From an uncultured Mogibacterium sp. (lineage in GTDB: Bacteria > Bacillota > Clostridia > Peptostreptococcales > Anaerovoracaceae): a stretch of DNA of 42,175 nucleotides. Positions 8,979 through 17,599 of this stretch are shown one piece after another. The notes below the pieces were generated by a model, which did not search any database, was not told the DNA's origin, and was given only the letters and a program-made list of their open reading frames with translations. Position 1 is the first letter of the stretch. The number at the start of each line of letters is the position of its first letter. Where the stretch lies: contig NZ_CALISE010000015.1 in the NCBI RefSeq assembly GCF_938041965.1, positions 1-42,175 on the forward strand. Reading direction: 5' to 3'. Position numbers and translations under genes: made by a program.

Positions 8979-10310
8979 ATGAACCACTATATAGACAAAC
9001 TCAAGAACGTGCTTGCGATTGCACTTGTTATATCAGTCGCGGCGCAGATTAATATAGATGCACCAAAAGTGGCACCAGGATTCGTATTTGCCATAGATGT
9101 AATCGTTCTTAATCTGTTCATTTATTGCTTTTCAGATAAATATTCAGCTATGCAAATATCTCTCATCTCTGCAGCATTTTCTCCGACTTTCCGTTTTATT
9201 ACGTCGATGAGTGCGGGCATGAGCTTCAAGGAAAATGCCTTAAATTGTTTTCCCGATACCATTTTCTTTATCACATATGGTCTGATAATGACAGTATGTC
9301 TTATTGCATATAGAGATAAGAAGGTTCCGCTCATGTATTACTGCATTTCGATTTTCGTTGCGGATTTCGGAGGTAATGCATCAGAAGTGTACGTGCTATC
9401 TTTGATAAGAAATGGAAATTTCATATCAACAGATATGTTTAATACACTTATGATCATAGCGATGGCGAGAACAGGAATAGCGCTCACAATAATTCTAAGT
9501 ATGGAGTACTACACGAAGGTACAGACAGAACGTTCGCATAATCGCAAGATTCAGTTCATGGTGGATCAAAGCGTAACGATATCTGACGAGATGAGATTTA
9601 TCCTCAATAACAAGGAGGATGTAGAGCGTGTACTCAAGGAGGCATACGCCCTACACACTGACATGAAGGAAGCAGGGATTTCTGATGATTACACAAGGAG
9701 AGCACTTGAAATAGCCAGAGGGACACATGAGATTAAGGGCTGCTATCAGGAGATTCTAGATACGCTAGACAACTTAAATAGAAATTCTCAGGGTGAGCCA
9801 GATCTTCTGATGTCGGAAATCTTGAAGTTCATGAAGAGCAATATTTTGAAGACTGCATTAGCCAAGCATATGAACGTGAAGTTTGAGATAGATCAGCGCA
9901 TAGATTTCAAAGTCAAGGAGAGCTACAAGACGATTTCAGTTCTCAGGAATCTTACGGTTAATGCGCTAGAGGCATTTGAAGGCGCTGATGGAGAGATTAG
10001 AGTAATGGCTACCTGGTGCAGACACAGCAGCCTAGGACCGTGCCACCGTATTGAAGTGGAGGATAATGGACCTGGAATCGACGAGGCGGATATCGAAACA
10101 ATATTTCTTCCAGGGTATTCTACCAAGATGAATATGGACACAGGAATTGTGCAACGAGGGCTGGGACTCTCGCTTGTGCGAGACTATGTAGAGAATGATT
10201 TCGGTGGTAGAATCAGAGTTAAGAACCGAAAAGAGGGTGGCACTAGATTCGTAATCGAGATACCACCGGGCAATTTTGAGGAGGAAACCAGATGGATTTT
10301 TACATCCTAG
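8979..10310 (+). CDS. sensor histidine kinase, GlnK (YcbA)-like
   Basis: Membrane sensor kinase of a two-component system. Residues about 1-190 contain five or six hydrophobic segments with short loops. A cytoplasmic dimerisation region follows with RGTHEIKG, where His250 is the predicted phosphorylation site. The GHKL ATPase domain shows an N box (RNLTVNALEAFEG), a G1 box (VEDNGPGID) and a G2 box (RGLGLSLV). The architecture and the YcbB-type partner resemble Bacillus subtilis GlnK-GlnL, which responds to glutamine and controls glutaminase and glutamine uptake. The signal here is inferred only. It overlaps the regulator gene by 19 nt. Confidence 0.85.
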   Translation: MNHYIDKLKNVLAIALVISVAAQINIDAPKVAPGFVFAIDVIVLNLFIYCFSDKYSAMQISLISAAFSPTFRFITSMSAGMSFKENALNCFPDTIFFITYGLIMTVCLIAYRDKKVPLMYYCISIFVADFGGNASEVYVLSLIRNGNFISTDMFNTLMIIAMARTGIALTIILSMEYYTKVQTERSHNRKIQFMVDQSVTISDEMRFILNNKEDVERVLKEAYALHTDMKEAGISDDYTRRALEIARGTHEIKGCYQEILDTLDNLNRNSQGEPDLLMSEILKFMKSNILKTALAKHMNVKFEIDQRIDFKVKESYKTISVLRNLTVNALEAFEGADGEIRVMATWCRHSSLGPCHRIEVEDNGPGIDEADIETIFLPGYSTKMNMDTGIVQRGLGLSLVRDYVENDFGGRIRVKNRKEGGTRFVIEIPPGNFEEETRWIFTS

Positions 10311-11149
10311 ATGACGATATAGCGGTTGTAAAAACGCTGAAACACATAATTACGGAGAGAAAAATCGGCACAGTTATCGGATATAACACCGATGTTGAGT
10401 GTGCGATTGAGGATATAAAAGAAGAAAGCCCATCGATAATAATGGTGGATTTCATGATGAAAGAGATGGATGGGATCACCTTTATTAAGGAAGTTAAGAA
10501 GTTCAATCGCGAGGCGGCCTTTATCATGATTTCTAAATTATCCGATAAGTCTCTAGTAAATCAGGCTTATGATGCAGGAGTCGAGTTCTTCGTAAGCAAG
10601 CCGATTAATGTGTTAGAGATCGAACGCGTGTGCCAGAACATAATTGAGAGAATAAGGCTCAAGAAAGTCGTGGATAACATTCAAAATGCATTCATGGAGG
10701 TTAATAATTCTAGCGACGGGGTACAACCTAAGAGAGAGTTGTCAGCTGAAAGGAAGCAAAACTGGCTAGATGTTCTGCTCGGATCGCTTGGCATACTTGG
10801 GGAAAAAGGAACTAACGATATACGCAAGATTTACGCGTGTATGGAGAAGAGCAATAGTGCATATTCTAAGCATATTTTAGGTGAAGTTGCTCGATCACTA
10901 GGAGATAGCGAAAAAAATGTTGAACAACGAGTAAGAAGGGCTCTTAAAAAAGCGTTAAGTAATGTTGCGGCAGCAAAGATTGATATGGTTCAGGACGATA
11001 TTCAGATATATGCAAAATATGTATTTGACCATCTTTCCATCAAAATGGAGGTCAACTTTCAAGAAGGACTTTCGCCAGCAGGAGGACGAGTTAGTATCTC
11101 GAAGTTCATGGATGGGCTTAATGTATATCGGGACTTTATTGAGGAATAA
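10292..11149 (+). CDS. response regulator with YcbB-type output domain (GlnL-like)
   Basis: Partner of the upstream kinase. Residues 1-120 are a receiver domain: acidic pocket DDD near residue 8, phospho-acceptor Asp53 in MVDFMMKEMDG, Ser in MISKLSD and Lys in FFVSKP. The remaining half (LDVLLGSLGILGEKGTNDIR onward) resembles the DNA-binding YcbB domain of B. subtilis GlnL rather than an OmpR or NarL output. The start is fixed by GAGGAGG inside the end of the kinase gene, so the two are translationally coupled. Targets are unknown; the gad genes and the DMT exporter are nearby candidates. Confidence 0.85.
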   Translation: MDFYILDDDIAVVKTLKHIITERKIGTVIGYNTDVECAIEDIKEESPSIIMVDFMMKEMDGITFIKEVKKFNREAAFIMISKLSDKSLVNQAYDAGVEFFVSKPINVLEIERVCQNIIERIRLKKVVDNIQNAFMEVNNSSDGVQPKRELSAERKQNWLDVLLGSLGILGEKGTNDIRKIYACMEKSNSAYSKHILGEVARSLGDSEKNVEQRVRRALKKALSNVAAAKIDMVQDDIQIYAKYVFDHLSIKMEVNFQEGLSPAGGRVSISKFMDGLNVYRDFIEE

Positions 11150-11194
11150 ATTTTGCGAATAAAAGAAAAATAATTAAAAAACATGTATTATAAT

Positions 11195-11234
11195 AAACTC
11201 ACGGAATCTTTATGAGGTTCTGTGAGTTTTTTTG
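11195..11234 (+). terminator. terminator after the response regulator
   Basis: AAACTCACGGAATC / GGTTCTGTGAGTTT stem (with G-U pairs), then a run of seven T. Confidence 0.85.
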
Positions 11235-11301
11235 AAGTCACACTGACAAGATAATAACGAAATTATTTCTAGTAAAGTAAAGACATGAAAGGAGTTGTCT
11301 T

Positions 11302-12216
11302 ATGCAGAAGTCAGGTAGCATTAAAGGTAAACTTTTACTACTATTTATCGCGGTTGCATGGGGAAGCTCGATGGTAGTCATCAAAGGCTCTACGGACTTT
11401 ATCCCACCAGGTATGCTTCTCGCACTACGTTTTACGATTGCAAGTGTCATCCTAGCCCTTATTTATCGCAAGCAGCTTAAGCTCATAGATAAGGATTATG
11501 TCAAGGCAGGTATTTTCATCGGCGTATGCTTATTCTGCGCATACTTCACACAGACTATCGGAGTTATGCTTGAGATGCCAGGAAAGAGCCACTTCCTCTC
11601 ATCCGCATACTGCGTATTTGTACCGTTTATCGGATGGATAGTTCTCAGAGAGAAACCAAAGATGTACCACATCGTTGCTGCGACAATGTGTGCAGTCGGC
11701 ATCATATTCGTATCAGTTGCAGGAACATTTAGCATCAGCTTTGGCGATAGTATCTCAATTCTAAGCTCACTGTTCTGGGCTGCTCAGATTATCGCTATTG
11801 CTAAGTGGGGCAAGGATAAGGACCCAGGAATCATCACAATGCTACAGTTCATAGTATCTGCAGTCTTGGCATGGGGATTCACCTTAACCCAGGAACATCT
11901 CGGGAAAGTGCAGATTAACGGAGAAGTAATCTTTGGAGTTCTTTACCTAGGTATAGTTTGTTCAGGACTTTGCTTCCTATTCCAAACTATTTCACAGAAG
12001 ACAGAGTCGCCTACAAGCGTATCCATCATTCTCAGCTTTGAGAACATCTTCGGCATCGTGTTCGGAATGGTATTCTTCAACGAGACGATGACTGTGAATA
12101 AGGCTATAGGATTCGTACTCATGTTTGCCGCTATTCTAATCGCTGAACTACAGCCAAACTTCCTAAAGAGCAAGGCAGATAAGGCAAGAGAAGCGCAAGA
12201 GGAACAGACTGCGTAA
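11302..12216 (+). CDS. DMT-superfamily transporter (two EamA domains)
   Basis: Inner-membrane transporter of the drug/metabolite family, typically an exporter of amino acids or other small metabolites. The 304-residue protein has about ten hydrophobic segments in two homologous halves. The first begins LLLFIAVAWGSSMVVIKGS, the typical EamA start with a WGSxxxxxK pattern; the second contains SILSSLFWAAQIIAIAKW and ENIFGIVFGMVFFNE. The tail is charged and cytoplasmic. AAAGGAG precedes the ATG. It stands alone between the preceding terminator and the next gene. The substrate cannot be told from sequence. Confidence 0.88.
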   Translation: MQKSGSIKGKLLLLFIAVAWGSSMVVIKGSTDFIPPGMLLALRFTIASVILALIYRKQLKLIDKDYVKAGIFIGVCLFCAYFTQTIGVMLEMPGKSHFLSSAYCVFVPFIGWIVLREKPKMYHIVAATMCAVGIIFVSVAGTFSISFGDSISILSSLFWAAQIIAIAKWGKDKDPGIITMLQFIVSAVLAWGFTLTQEHLGKVQINGEVIFGVLYLGIVCSGLCFLFQTISQKTESPTSVSIILSFENIFGIVFGMVFFNETMTVNKAIGFVLMFAAILIAELQPNFLKSKADKAREAQEEQTA

Positions 12217-12342
12217 ACTCGTAAAAGTAACGTGATAATACATATTATTGCGCATTATCGAACATTATCGAGTAAAATCGTAGAACTGTACACATCAAAA
12301 TAAACGTTATTATCAAAAATCAGATGCACAAGGAGACTAATT

Positions 12343-13440
12343 ATGGCATTCGAACTAAGAAAATATACACATCCAGATTTCGCTGAGCAGAAATTTATTG
12401 ATTCACCAGATTGTAGACTTGAGGAAGCACCTAAGGATGGGGTAGTTCCATTTGACTTCCACGCACTAAGTATTTTCCCTGAGTATTTCAAGATCAATGG
12501 AGAATGGTTGCTCTGTGAAGAGAGTAGAATGGACACAGTTCCAGTATATGATGGCGGAAAGGTACTCGCTCTAGAGGCAAGAAGAGTTAAGAAAGGACAG
12601 CTTGTAGTTTGCGGACGTACAGAGTGCTGCGAGGAAGGAATCTACATGCACGCTGATGGATTCAATGAGAACACAGGCGTAAAGGCAGATACATTTGCAT
12701 TTAGAACAGGGCGCTCGAGAGAGACTGCATTTTCTAAAGACTTCGATGAAATCGTTGAGCTACTAAAGCACGAGAAGGATAACGGGAAGATCGTTTGGGT
12801 TATGGGACCTGCTTTCTCGTTTGATATCAAGGCTAGAAGAGCTCTTTCGGCACTCATCGAAAACGGATATGCTCATGCAGTTCTAGCAGGAAATGCTCTT
12901 GCTTCTCACGACCTTGAAGGTGCATATATGCAGACAGCTTTAGGACAGAATATCTATACGCAGGAGAATGTGCCAAATGGTCACTACAACCACCTAGACC
13001 TGATAAACAGAGTAAGAGCTGCAGGATCTATGAAGGCTTTTGTTGAGCAGGAGAACCTAGACAATGGCGTAATGACAGCAGCTATCAAGAACGATGTTCC
13101 TATCGTGCTCGGCGGTTCAATCCGTGATGATGGCCCTCTTCCAGAGGTATACGGAGATTGCTATGATGCACAGGATGCTATGAGAGCTCACGTTAGTAAA
13201 GCTACTACTGTAATTACAATGGCTACAATGCTTCATTCAATCGCTGTTGGTAACATGACACCAAGCTTCCGTGTGCTAGAGGATGGCACAATTCGTCAGA
13301 CATATTTCTACGTTTGCGATGCATCTGAATTTGTAGTAAACAAGCTAGCTGATAGAGGATCCCTCTCTTCGAAGGGTATCATAACAAATGCACAGGACTT
13401 CATCTGCAATATTGCCGACGGTCTTGGATTAAAGTACTAA
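12343..13440 (+). CDS. TIGR00300 family protein, ornithine cyclodeaminase (AgrE/archaeal OCD)-like
   Basis: The 365-residue protein matches the family that contains the LOR/SDH bifunctional-enzyme domain, archaeal-type ornithine cyclodeaminase and the C-terminal half of cyanobacterial AgrE/ArgZ. Recognisable blocks are WVMGPAF, HAVLAGNALASHDLEG, GHYNHLDLINRVRAAGS, LGGSIRDDGPLPEVYGD and MATMLHSIAVGNMTPS. The N-terminal part (residues 1-110) is short and lacks an obvious arginine-dihydrolase module. Ornithine-to-proline conversion with NAD is the best guess, but specificity in short bacterial members is not established to my knowledge. AAGGAG precedes the ATG. Two direct CATTATCGA repeats lie in the leader near 12253-12271. 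Confidence 0.75.
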   Translation: MAFELRKYTHPDFAEQKFIDSPDCRLEEAPKDGVVPFDFHALSIFPEYFKINGEWLLCEESRMDTVPVYDGGKVLALEARRVKKGQLVVCGRTECCEEGIYMHADGFNENTGVKADTFAFRTGRSRETAFSKDFDEIVELLKHEKDNGKIVWVMGPAFSFDIKARRALSALIENGYAHAVLAGNALASHDLEGAYMQTALGQNIYTQENVPNGHYNHLDLINRVRAAGSMKAFVEQENLDNGVMTAAIKNDVPIVLGGSIRDDGPLPEVYGDCYDAQDAMRAHVSKATTVITMATMLHSIAVGNMTPSFRVLEDGTIRQTYFYVCDASEFVVNKLADRGSLSSKGIITNAQDFICNIADGLGLKY

Positions 13441-13568
13441 TAGTTATGTATAAAGCATAATTAAGCAGCATAAAAGTGCATAACAACGTATAAGAAAGAA
13501 GATAATTCCATACAGACTCGCCTAATTATGGTAACTTAGCCCGCCTCGGAAAAAAGCGCATTGAACTA

Positions 13569-13577
13569 TGTTATAAT
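13569..13577 (+). promoter_or_regulatory. extended -10 promoter before the DUF3842 gene
   Basis: TG-T-TATAAT (TATAAT at 13572-13577) is an extended -10 element 55 nt before the start codon; no good -35 box is present. A short hairpin AGTGC-ATGAA-GCACT follows in the leader. Confidence 0.45.
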
Positions 13578-13631
13578 AATTATCGTCATTAGAGTGCATG
13601 AAGCACTTGATAAAATAAGAGAGGCGATAAC

Positions 13632-14051
13632 ATGAATATATTAGTAATCGATGCGCAAGGTGGCGGCATAGGACGTCAGCTGGTAGCTAAGCTGCTAGAG
13701 AGGATCCCAGAAGCAGATATAGTAGCTGCAGGGACTAATAGCATGGCAACGAATGCCATGATTAAAGCAGGAGCTAAAAAAGCGGCGACAGGTGAGAACG
13801 CTATCAGGTACTGCGCATCACAGGCAGAGATTATCACAGGACCAATTGGTATTCTTGTTGCTAATGCGATGCTCGGAGAGATATCTCCAGCCATAGCGGA
13901 AAGTGTAGGTTCTAGTACCGCCCCGAAGGTGCTAATACCGACTGCGCATTGCAACACCATAATTGCAGGCACTAAAGCGCTACCAGTAAAAGACAGCATC
14001 GAAGATGCGGTCGATAGGATTGTAAGAATCCATGGTGGCGAAGACAATTAA
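13632..14051 (+). CDS. DUF3842 family protein
   Basis: A 139-residue protein that begins MNILVIDAQGGGIGRQLV, with a glycine-rich loop after a first beta-strand as in Rossmann-type nucleotide-binding folds. Later blocks are VAAGTNSMATNAMIKAGAKK, GPIGILVANAMLGEISPA and IPTAHCNTIIAGT. This pattern is DUF3842; no activity is known to me. It sits directly upstream of the nickel importer and larE/larB, so a role in nickel or NPN-cofactor metabolism is an attractive inference. AGAGAGGCG lies before the ATG. The terminator at 14083-14124 separates it from nikB. Confidence 0.8.
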   Translation: MNILVIDAQGGGIGRQLVAKLLERIPEADIVAAGTNSMATNAMIKAGAKKAATGENAIRYCASQAEIITGPIGILVANAMLGEISPAIAESVGSSTAPKVLIPTAHCNTIIAGTKALPVKDSIEDAVDRIVRIHGGEDN

Positions 14052-14082
14052 ATAGCCTTTATAAAATATTAACCAAGCCAAG

Positions 14083-14124
14083 AAGGCCGGATAGATTGCT
14101 GAAGCAATCATACCCGGTCTTTTT
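14083..14124 (+). terminator. long hairpin terminator between the DUF3842 gene and nikB
   Basis: AAGGCCGG-ATA-GATTGCT pairs with AGCAATC-ATA-CCCGGTCTT, an approximately 18-bp interrupted stem with a GA loop and a T tail. No second promoter is obvious before nikB at 14157, so partial read-through or attenuation of the importer genes is possible. Confidence 0.75.
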
Positions 14125-14156
14125 ATACGCAAATTTACAGGAGTAACTATATTCAC

Positions 14157-15152
14157 ATGTATTATGAGAGAAAGAGCACATTTAAATACGCCCTCTGCAG
14201 AATCGCTGAGATGATTCTCATATTGTTCATTCTCTCAATGATTGTATTTGCACTATCCCGCCTCTGTCCCGGGGATCCGCTCCGTTCGTGGTACGGAGAT
14301 GGTGTTGATAGAATGAGTGCCGAGCAGAAGGCTTCCGCTCGTGAAAGTCTTGGAATCGAAAAACCACTACCTGCTCAGTACGGCATATGGCTTAAAGAAC
14401 TAGCTCATGGGGAACTAGGTTTATCGTACAAGTACAAGAGACCTGTTACTGAAGTAATTCGTGGTGTGCTTGGAAATACAATAGTATTTGGATTAACAGC
14501 TTACATCATGACGTTCGTGCTGGCTTTTCGTATTGGAAGATTGTCGGCGAAGCGAGAAGGTACGAAGCTCGATAGATTCATTTGCAAGGCAGGGGTGATA
14601 TCTGGAAACATACCGGTATTCTTTTTATCTCTGATATGCATATTGATATTTGCGGTAAATCTCCGAATCTTGCCAACTGGAGGGGCTTACTCTTACGGGG
14701 CTGAAGGAAATCTTTTGGACAGAGCCTGGCACCTCGTACTGCCAGTATTTGTAATCGTTATAGGGCATCTCTGGTATTACTCGTATATGGTGCGAAATCT
14801 GCTGCTCGAGGAAATGCGCAAAGAATATGTGCTGCTTCTCAAGGCAGAGGGAATGCCTCGCACTAGGATAATCAATAAGTACTGCATGAAGAATATCCTG
14901 CCACCGATGATAACCATCATGGCAATCGCAGTTCCACATCTCCTTGGTGGTACATATGTCGTAGAGATGGTATTCGGCTATCCAGGTCTAGGGAGGCTCA
15001 GCTTCGAAAGTGCCCTATACAAGGATTACAACATGCTGATGGCGACAACACTTCTCACAGGAAGCGTGGTTGTGATCTCGAATTATCTTGCACAGATAAT
15101 AGGTGAGAAAATCGACCCGCGGATGTGTCATGAGGAGGGTTCGTATGAATAG
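14157..15152 (+). CDS. nikB: nickel/peptide ABC transporter permease NikB
   Basis: First membrane subunit of an Opp/Dpp/Nik-type ABC importer. The 331-residue protein starts with an amphipathic segment and helix (RIAEMILILFILSMIVFALS), followed by the family's RLCPGDP motif and a large extracytoplasmic part. The BPD-type permease domain contains the EAA-like loop LLKAEGMPRTRIINKYCMKN. CAGGAG precedes the ATG. The gene overlaps nikC by 8 nt. Nickel specificity is inferred from larE and larB in the same array; a dipeptide importer would look the same at this level. Confidence 0.8.
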   Translation: MYYERKSTFKYALCRIAEMILILFILSMIVFALSRLCPGDPLRSWYGDGVDRMSAEQKASARESLGIEKPLPAQYGIWLKELAHGELGLSYKYKRPVTEVIRGVLGNTIVFGLTAYIMTFVLAFRIGRLSAKREGTKLDRFICKAGVISGNIPVFFLSLICILIFAVNLRILPTGGAYSYGAEGNLLDRAWHLVLPVFVIVIGHLWYYSYMVRNLLLEEMRKEYVLLLKAEGMPRTRIINKYCMKNILPPMITIMAIAVPHLLGGTYVVEMVFGYPGLGRLSFESALYKDYNMLMATTLLTGSVVVISNYLAQIIGEKIDPRMCHEEGSYE

Positions 15153-15963
15153 AAAGCAAAGGCCAAAGATTGCCATAGCTATACTAACGGTCAGTGTAGT
15201 CCTGAGCGCATTTGCCGGATTCATAGCTCCATATAAACCGAATTTCATGAATGAATATGCCATCGGAACAGCCCCGTCAATGAGCCATATATTTGGAACA
15301 GATAATTTGGGAAGGGATTTATTCTCTATGATTCTATATGGCGGAAGGGCAAGCCTGACGATTGGAATCACAAGTGCCGTAATTGCAACATTAATTGCAG
15401 CAGTGTACGGAACACTGAGCGGGATGGCGAGTAAACACGTGGATAGGATTATGATGAAAGCTACGGATTTATTTATGAGCATTCCAGCGTTATTGCTAGT
15501 AATCGTTCTTGAGGCTATCTGGGGAGATGCTAGCTACACATCACTATCACTGGTAATCGGGATAACGAGCTGGATGCAGATGTCGAAAGTCATCAGGAGC
15601 GAGGTGATACGGCTTAGGAAAAGTGAATTTGTAATAGCCGCAGAGATGTACGGAGGAAGCTTCTGGTACATTTTACGCAGGCATTTGTTCCCGAACTACT
15701 TTTCATCGATTATGTTCATGGCAGTAAGCAACGTGGGCTCTGCGATAATAGTAGAATCGACACTTAGCTTTATGGGGCTTGGACTCCCTATATCGGAAGT
15801 ATCATGGGGAAGCCTTATGTCATTATCGCAAGATGCACTGCTATCTGACCAATGGTGGATGATTATAATTCCGGGACTTGTCTTGATAAGCGTTCTGGTA
15901 TCCATAACGGAGATTGGGGAATACATCAGAGGGCGCAATACCTCCAAGGGTAGCAACATTTAA
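15145..15963 (+). CDS. nikC: nickel/peptide ABC transporter permease NikC
   Basis: Second membrane subunit of the importer. The start at 15145 is chosen because GAGGAGG ends five bases before it and the 272-residue product then starts like OppC/NikC proteins (MNRKQRPK plus a helix). The conserved blocks HIFGTDNLGRDLFSMILYGGR and VIAAEMYGGSFWYILRRHLF (EAA loop) are present, and four to five hydrophobic segments follow. Translation is coupled to nikB through the 8-nt overlap. A 76-bp gap separates it from the binding protein. Confidence 0.85.
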   Translation: MNRKQRPKIAIAILTVSVVLSAFAGFIAPYKPNFMNEYAIGTAPSMSHIFGTDNLGRDLFSMILYGGRASLTIGITSAVIATLIAAVYGTLSGMASKHVDRIMMKATDLFMSIPALLLVIVLEAIWGDASYTSLSLVIGITSWMQMSKVIRSEVIRLRKSEFVIAAEMYGGSFWYILRRHLFPNYFSSIMFMAVSNVGSAIIVESTLSFMGLGLPISEVSWGSLMSLSQDALLSDQWWMIIIPGLVLISVLVSITEIGEYIRGRNTSKGSNI

Positions 15964-16039
15964 ATGTAAACGCACAAGTACATGTGTGGGGTTAGGACTA
16001 TAGATTAAGAAATTAATTTATTTGAAAGGACACACATTT

Positions 16040-17593
16040 ATGAAAACTCACTTAAAAAAAATTGCGGCTCTTGCCGTCACTCTAATCATGATTATTTCAC
16101 TTTCCGCATGTGGCTCGAAGAGCGAAAATGATGCGGACACGCTGGTGTACGGAAGTCATGACTATACAGCTATAAATCCTGCTCTTTATGAGCACGGAGA
16201 AATTAACTCCTTGATATTCGCGGGACTTACAGCACATGACAAGGATAATAAGCTCGTACCTGCACTCGCGGAGAAGTGGGAGTACGATGCAGCTACTCAT
16301 ACTTGGACATTTCACCTAAAGGATGGACTGAAGTTCCATGACGGAAAGGATCTTACTTCGGAGGATGTTAAGTTTACTCTAGAGGCAATCCTCGATAAGA
16401 AAAATAATTCCGAAATCGTCTCGAATTATCAGGATATTGAAAATATCACTTGTCCAGACAAGAAGACAGTTGTTATTAAGCTGAGCAAAGAAAATGTAGC
16501 ATTTGCGGACTACATGACTATCGGAATACTGCCAAAACATTTGCTAAAGGGCAAGAAACTGGCGACTGCTGAGTTCAATCAGAAGCCAGTTGGCGCAGGG
16601 CCATACAAGCTGACTAGCTGGGACGAGGGACAGAGTATAACCCTCGAGAAGTTTGATGGTTACTACGCTGGAAAACCTCACATCAAGAAGATTATTTTCA
16701 AGATTATAGAGGATAGTGACGCAAGGCTTCTGCAGCTAAAGTCTGGAGATCTAGATATGGCGCAGATTGAGCCTAAGCAGGCGAAGAGCCTCGAGAAGGA
16801 CAGCAAGGATTTCGATATCTATCGCATGAACACGGCGGATTATCGCGCGATTGCGTATAACTTTGCAGGAAGCAAGCTGTTTAAGACATATCCAGAGCTA
16901 GCAAATATATTGAGCTATGGAATAGACAGAGAGGCTATCGTTAAGAGCGCACTTCTCGGTGAGGGCCAGGTGGCATACTCGCCAATTCAGAAAAATAAAT
17001 TTAACAGCAGCGATATCGAGAAGTTTGAGTACAGCCCAGATAAGATGGAGCAATTATTGCAGCAGGACGGTTGGACTAAGAATAAGAAAGGTATCTACGA
17101 GAAGAACGGTACTGAGCTTAAGTTTACAATCACGGCGATGGCAAACGACAAGGTGCGCGTGGATATGGCCAAGCTGTGTGCAGAACAGCTCAAAGCACAC
17201 GGGATATCAGTAAAGGCCGAAGCTAGAAAAGAGCTCGACTGGGAGAAGCAGGATGCTACAATAATCGGATGGGGTAGCCCATTTGACGCAGATGATCATA
17301 CGTACAAGATATTCACATCGGAAGCTGGGGACAACTATACAGGATATGCAAATCCAGCGGTAGATGAAGCGCTGGCAAAGGCTAGAGCGACGACTAACGA
17401 GTCAGAGAGACAGCGATATTATTCGTCATTTCTCAGAGCCATGATCAAGCAAATGCCTTACACGTTTATCGCATACATAGATGCTGACTATGCGGTTAAG
17501 AAGGATATCAAGGGAATAACAAAGGGTACAATGCTAGGTCATCACGGGGTTGGAATCTTCTGGAACGTAGCAGATTGGAGATTGGAGAAATAA
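16040..17593 (+). CDS. nikA: nickel/peptide ABC transporter substrate-binding lipoprotein NikA
   Basis: Extracellular solute receptor of the importer, family SBP_bac_5. The 517-residue protein begins with a lipoprotein signal (MKTHLKKIAALAVTL..., lipobox LSAC) for attachment to the membrane outer face. Typical blocks are LVPALAEKWEYD, FHLKDGLKFHDGKDLTSEDV and PVGAGPYKL. The ATG at 16040 with GAAAGGA in front is preferred to a TTG six codons upstream. It is followed after 6 nt by the ATPase gene. Preference for nickel (free or chelated) over peptides is inferred from context. Confidence 0.82.
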   Translation: MKTHLKKIAALAVTLIMIISLSACGSKSENDADTLVYGSHDYTAINPALYEHGEINSLIFAGLTAHDKDNKLVPALAEKWEYDAATHTWTFHLKDGLKFHDGKDLTSEDVKFTLEAILDKKNNSEIVSNYQDIENITCPDKKTVVIKLSKENVAFADYMTIGILPKHLLKGKKLATAEFNQKPVGAGPYKLTSWDEGQSITLEKFDGYYAGKPHIKKIIFKIIEDSDARLLQLKSGDLDMAQIEPKQAKSLEKDSKDFDIYRMNTADYRAIAYNFAGSKLFKTYPELANILSYGIDREAIVKSALLGEGQVAYSPIQKNKFNSSDIEKFEYSPDKMEQLLQQDGWTKNKKGIYEKNGTELKFTITAMANDKVRVDMAKLCAEQLKAHGISVKAEARKELDWEKQDATIIGWGSPFDADDHTYKIFTSEAGDNYTGYANPAVDEALAKARATTNESERQRYYSSFLRAMIKQMPYTFIAYIDADYAVKKDIKGITKGTMLGHHGVGIFWNVADWRLEK

Positions 17594-17599
17594 AGCTAT

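Noticed and set aside
15015..15482. 155-residue minus-strand frame across nikB/nikC
   Set aside because: Antisense to two well-supported permease genes.
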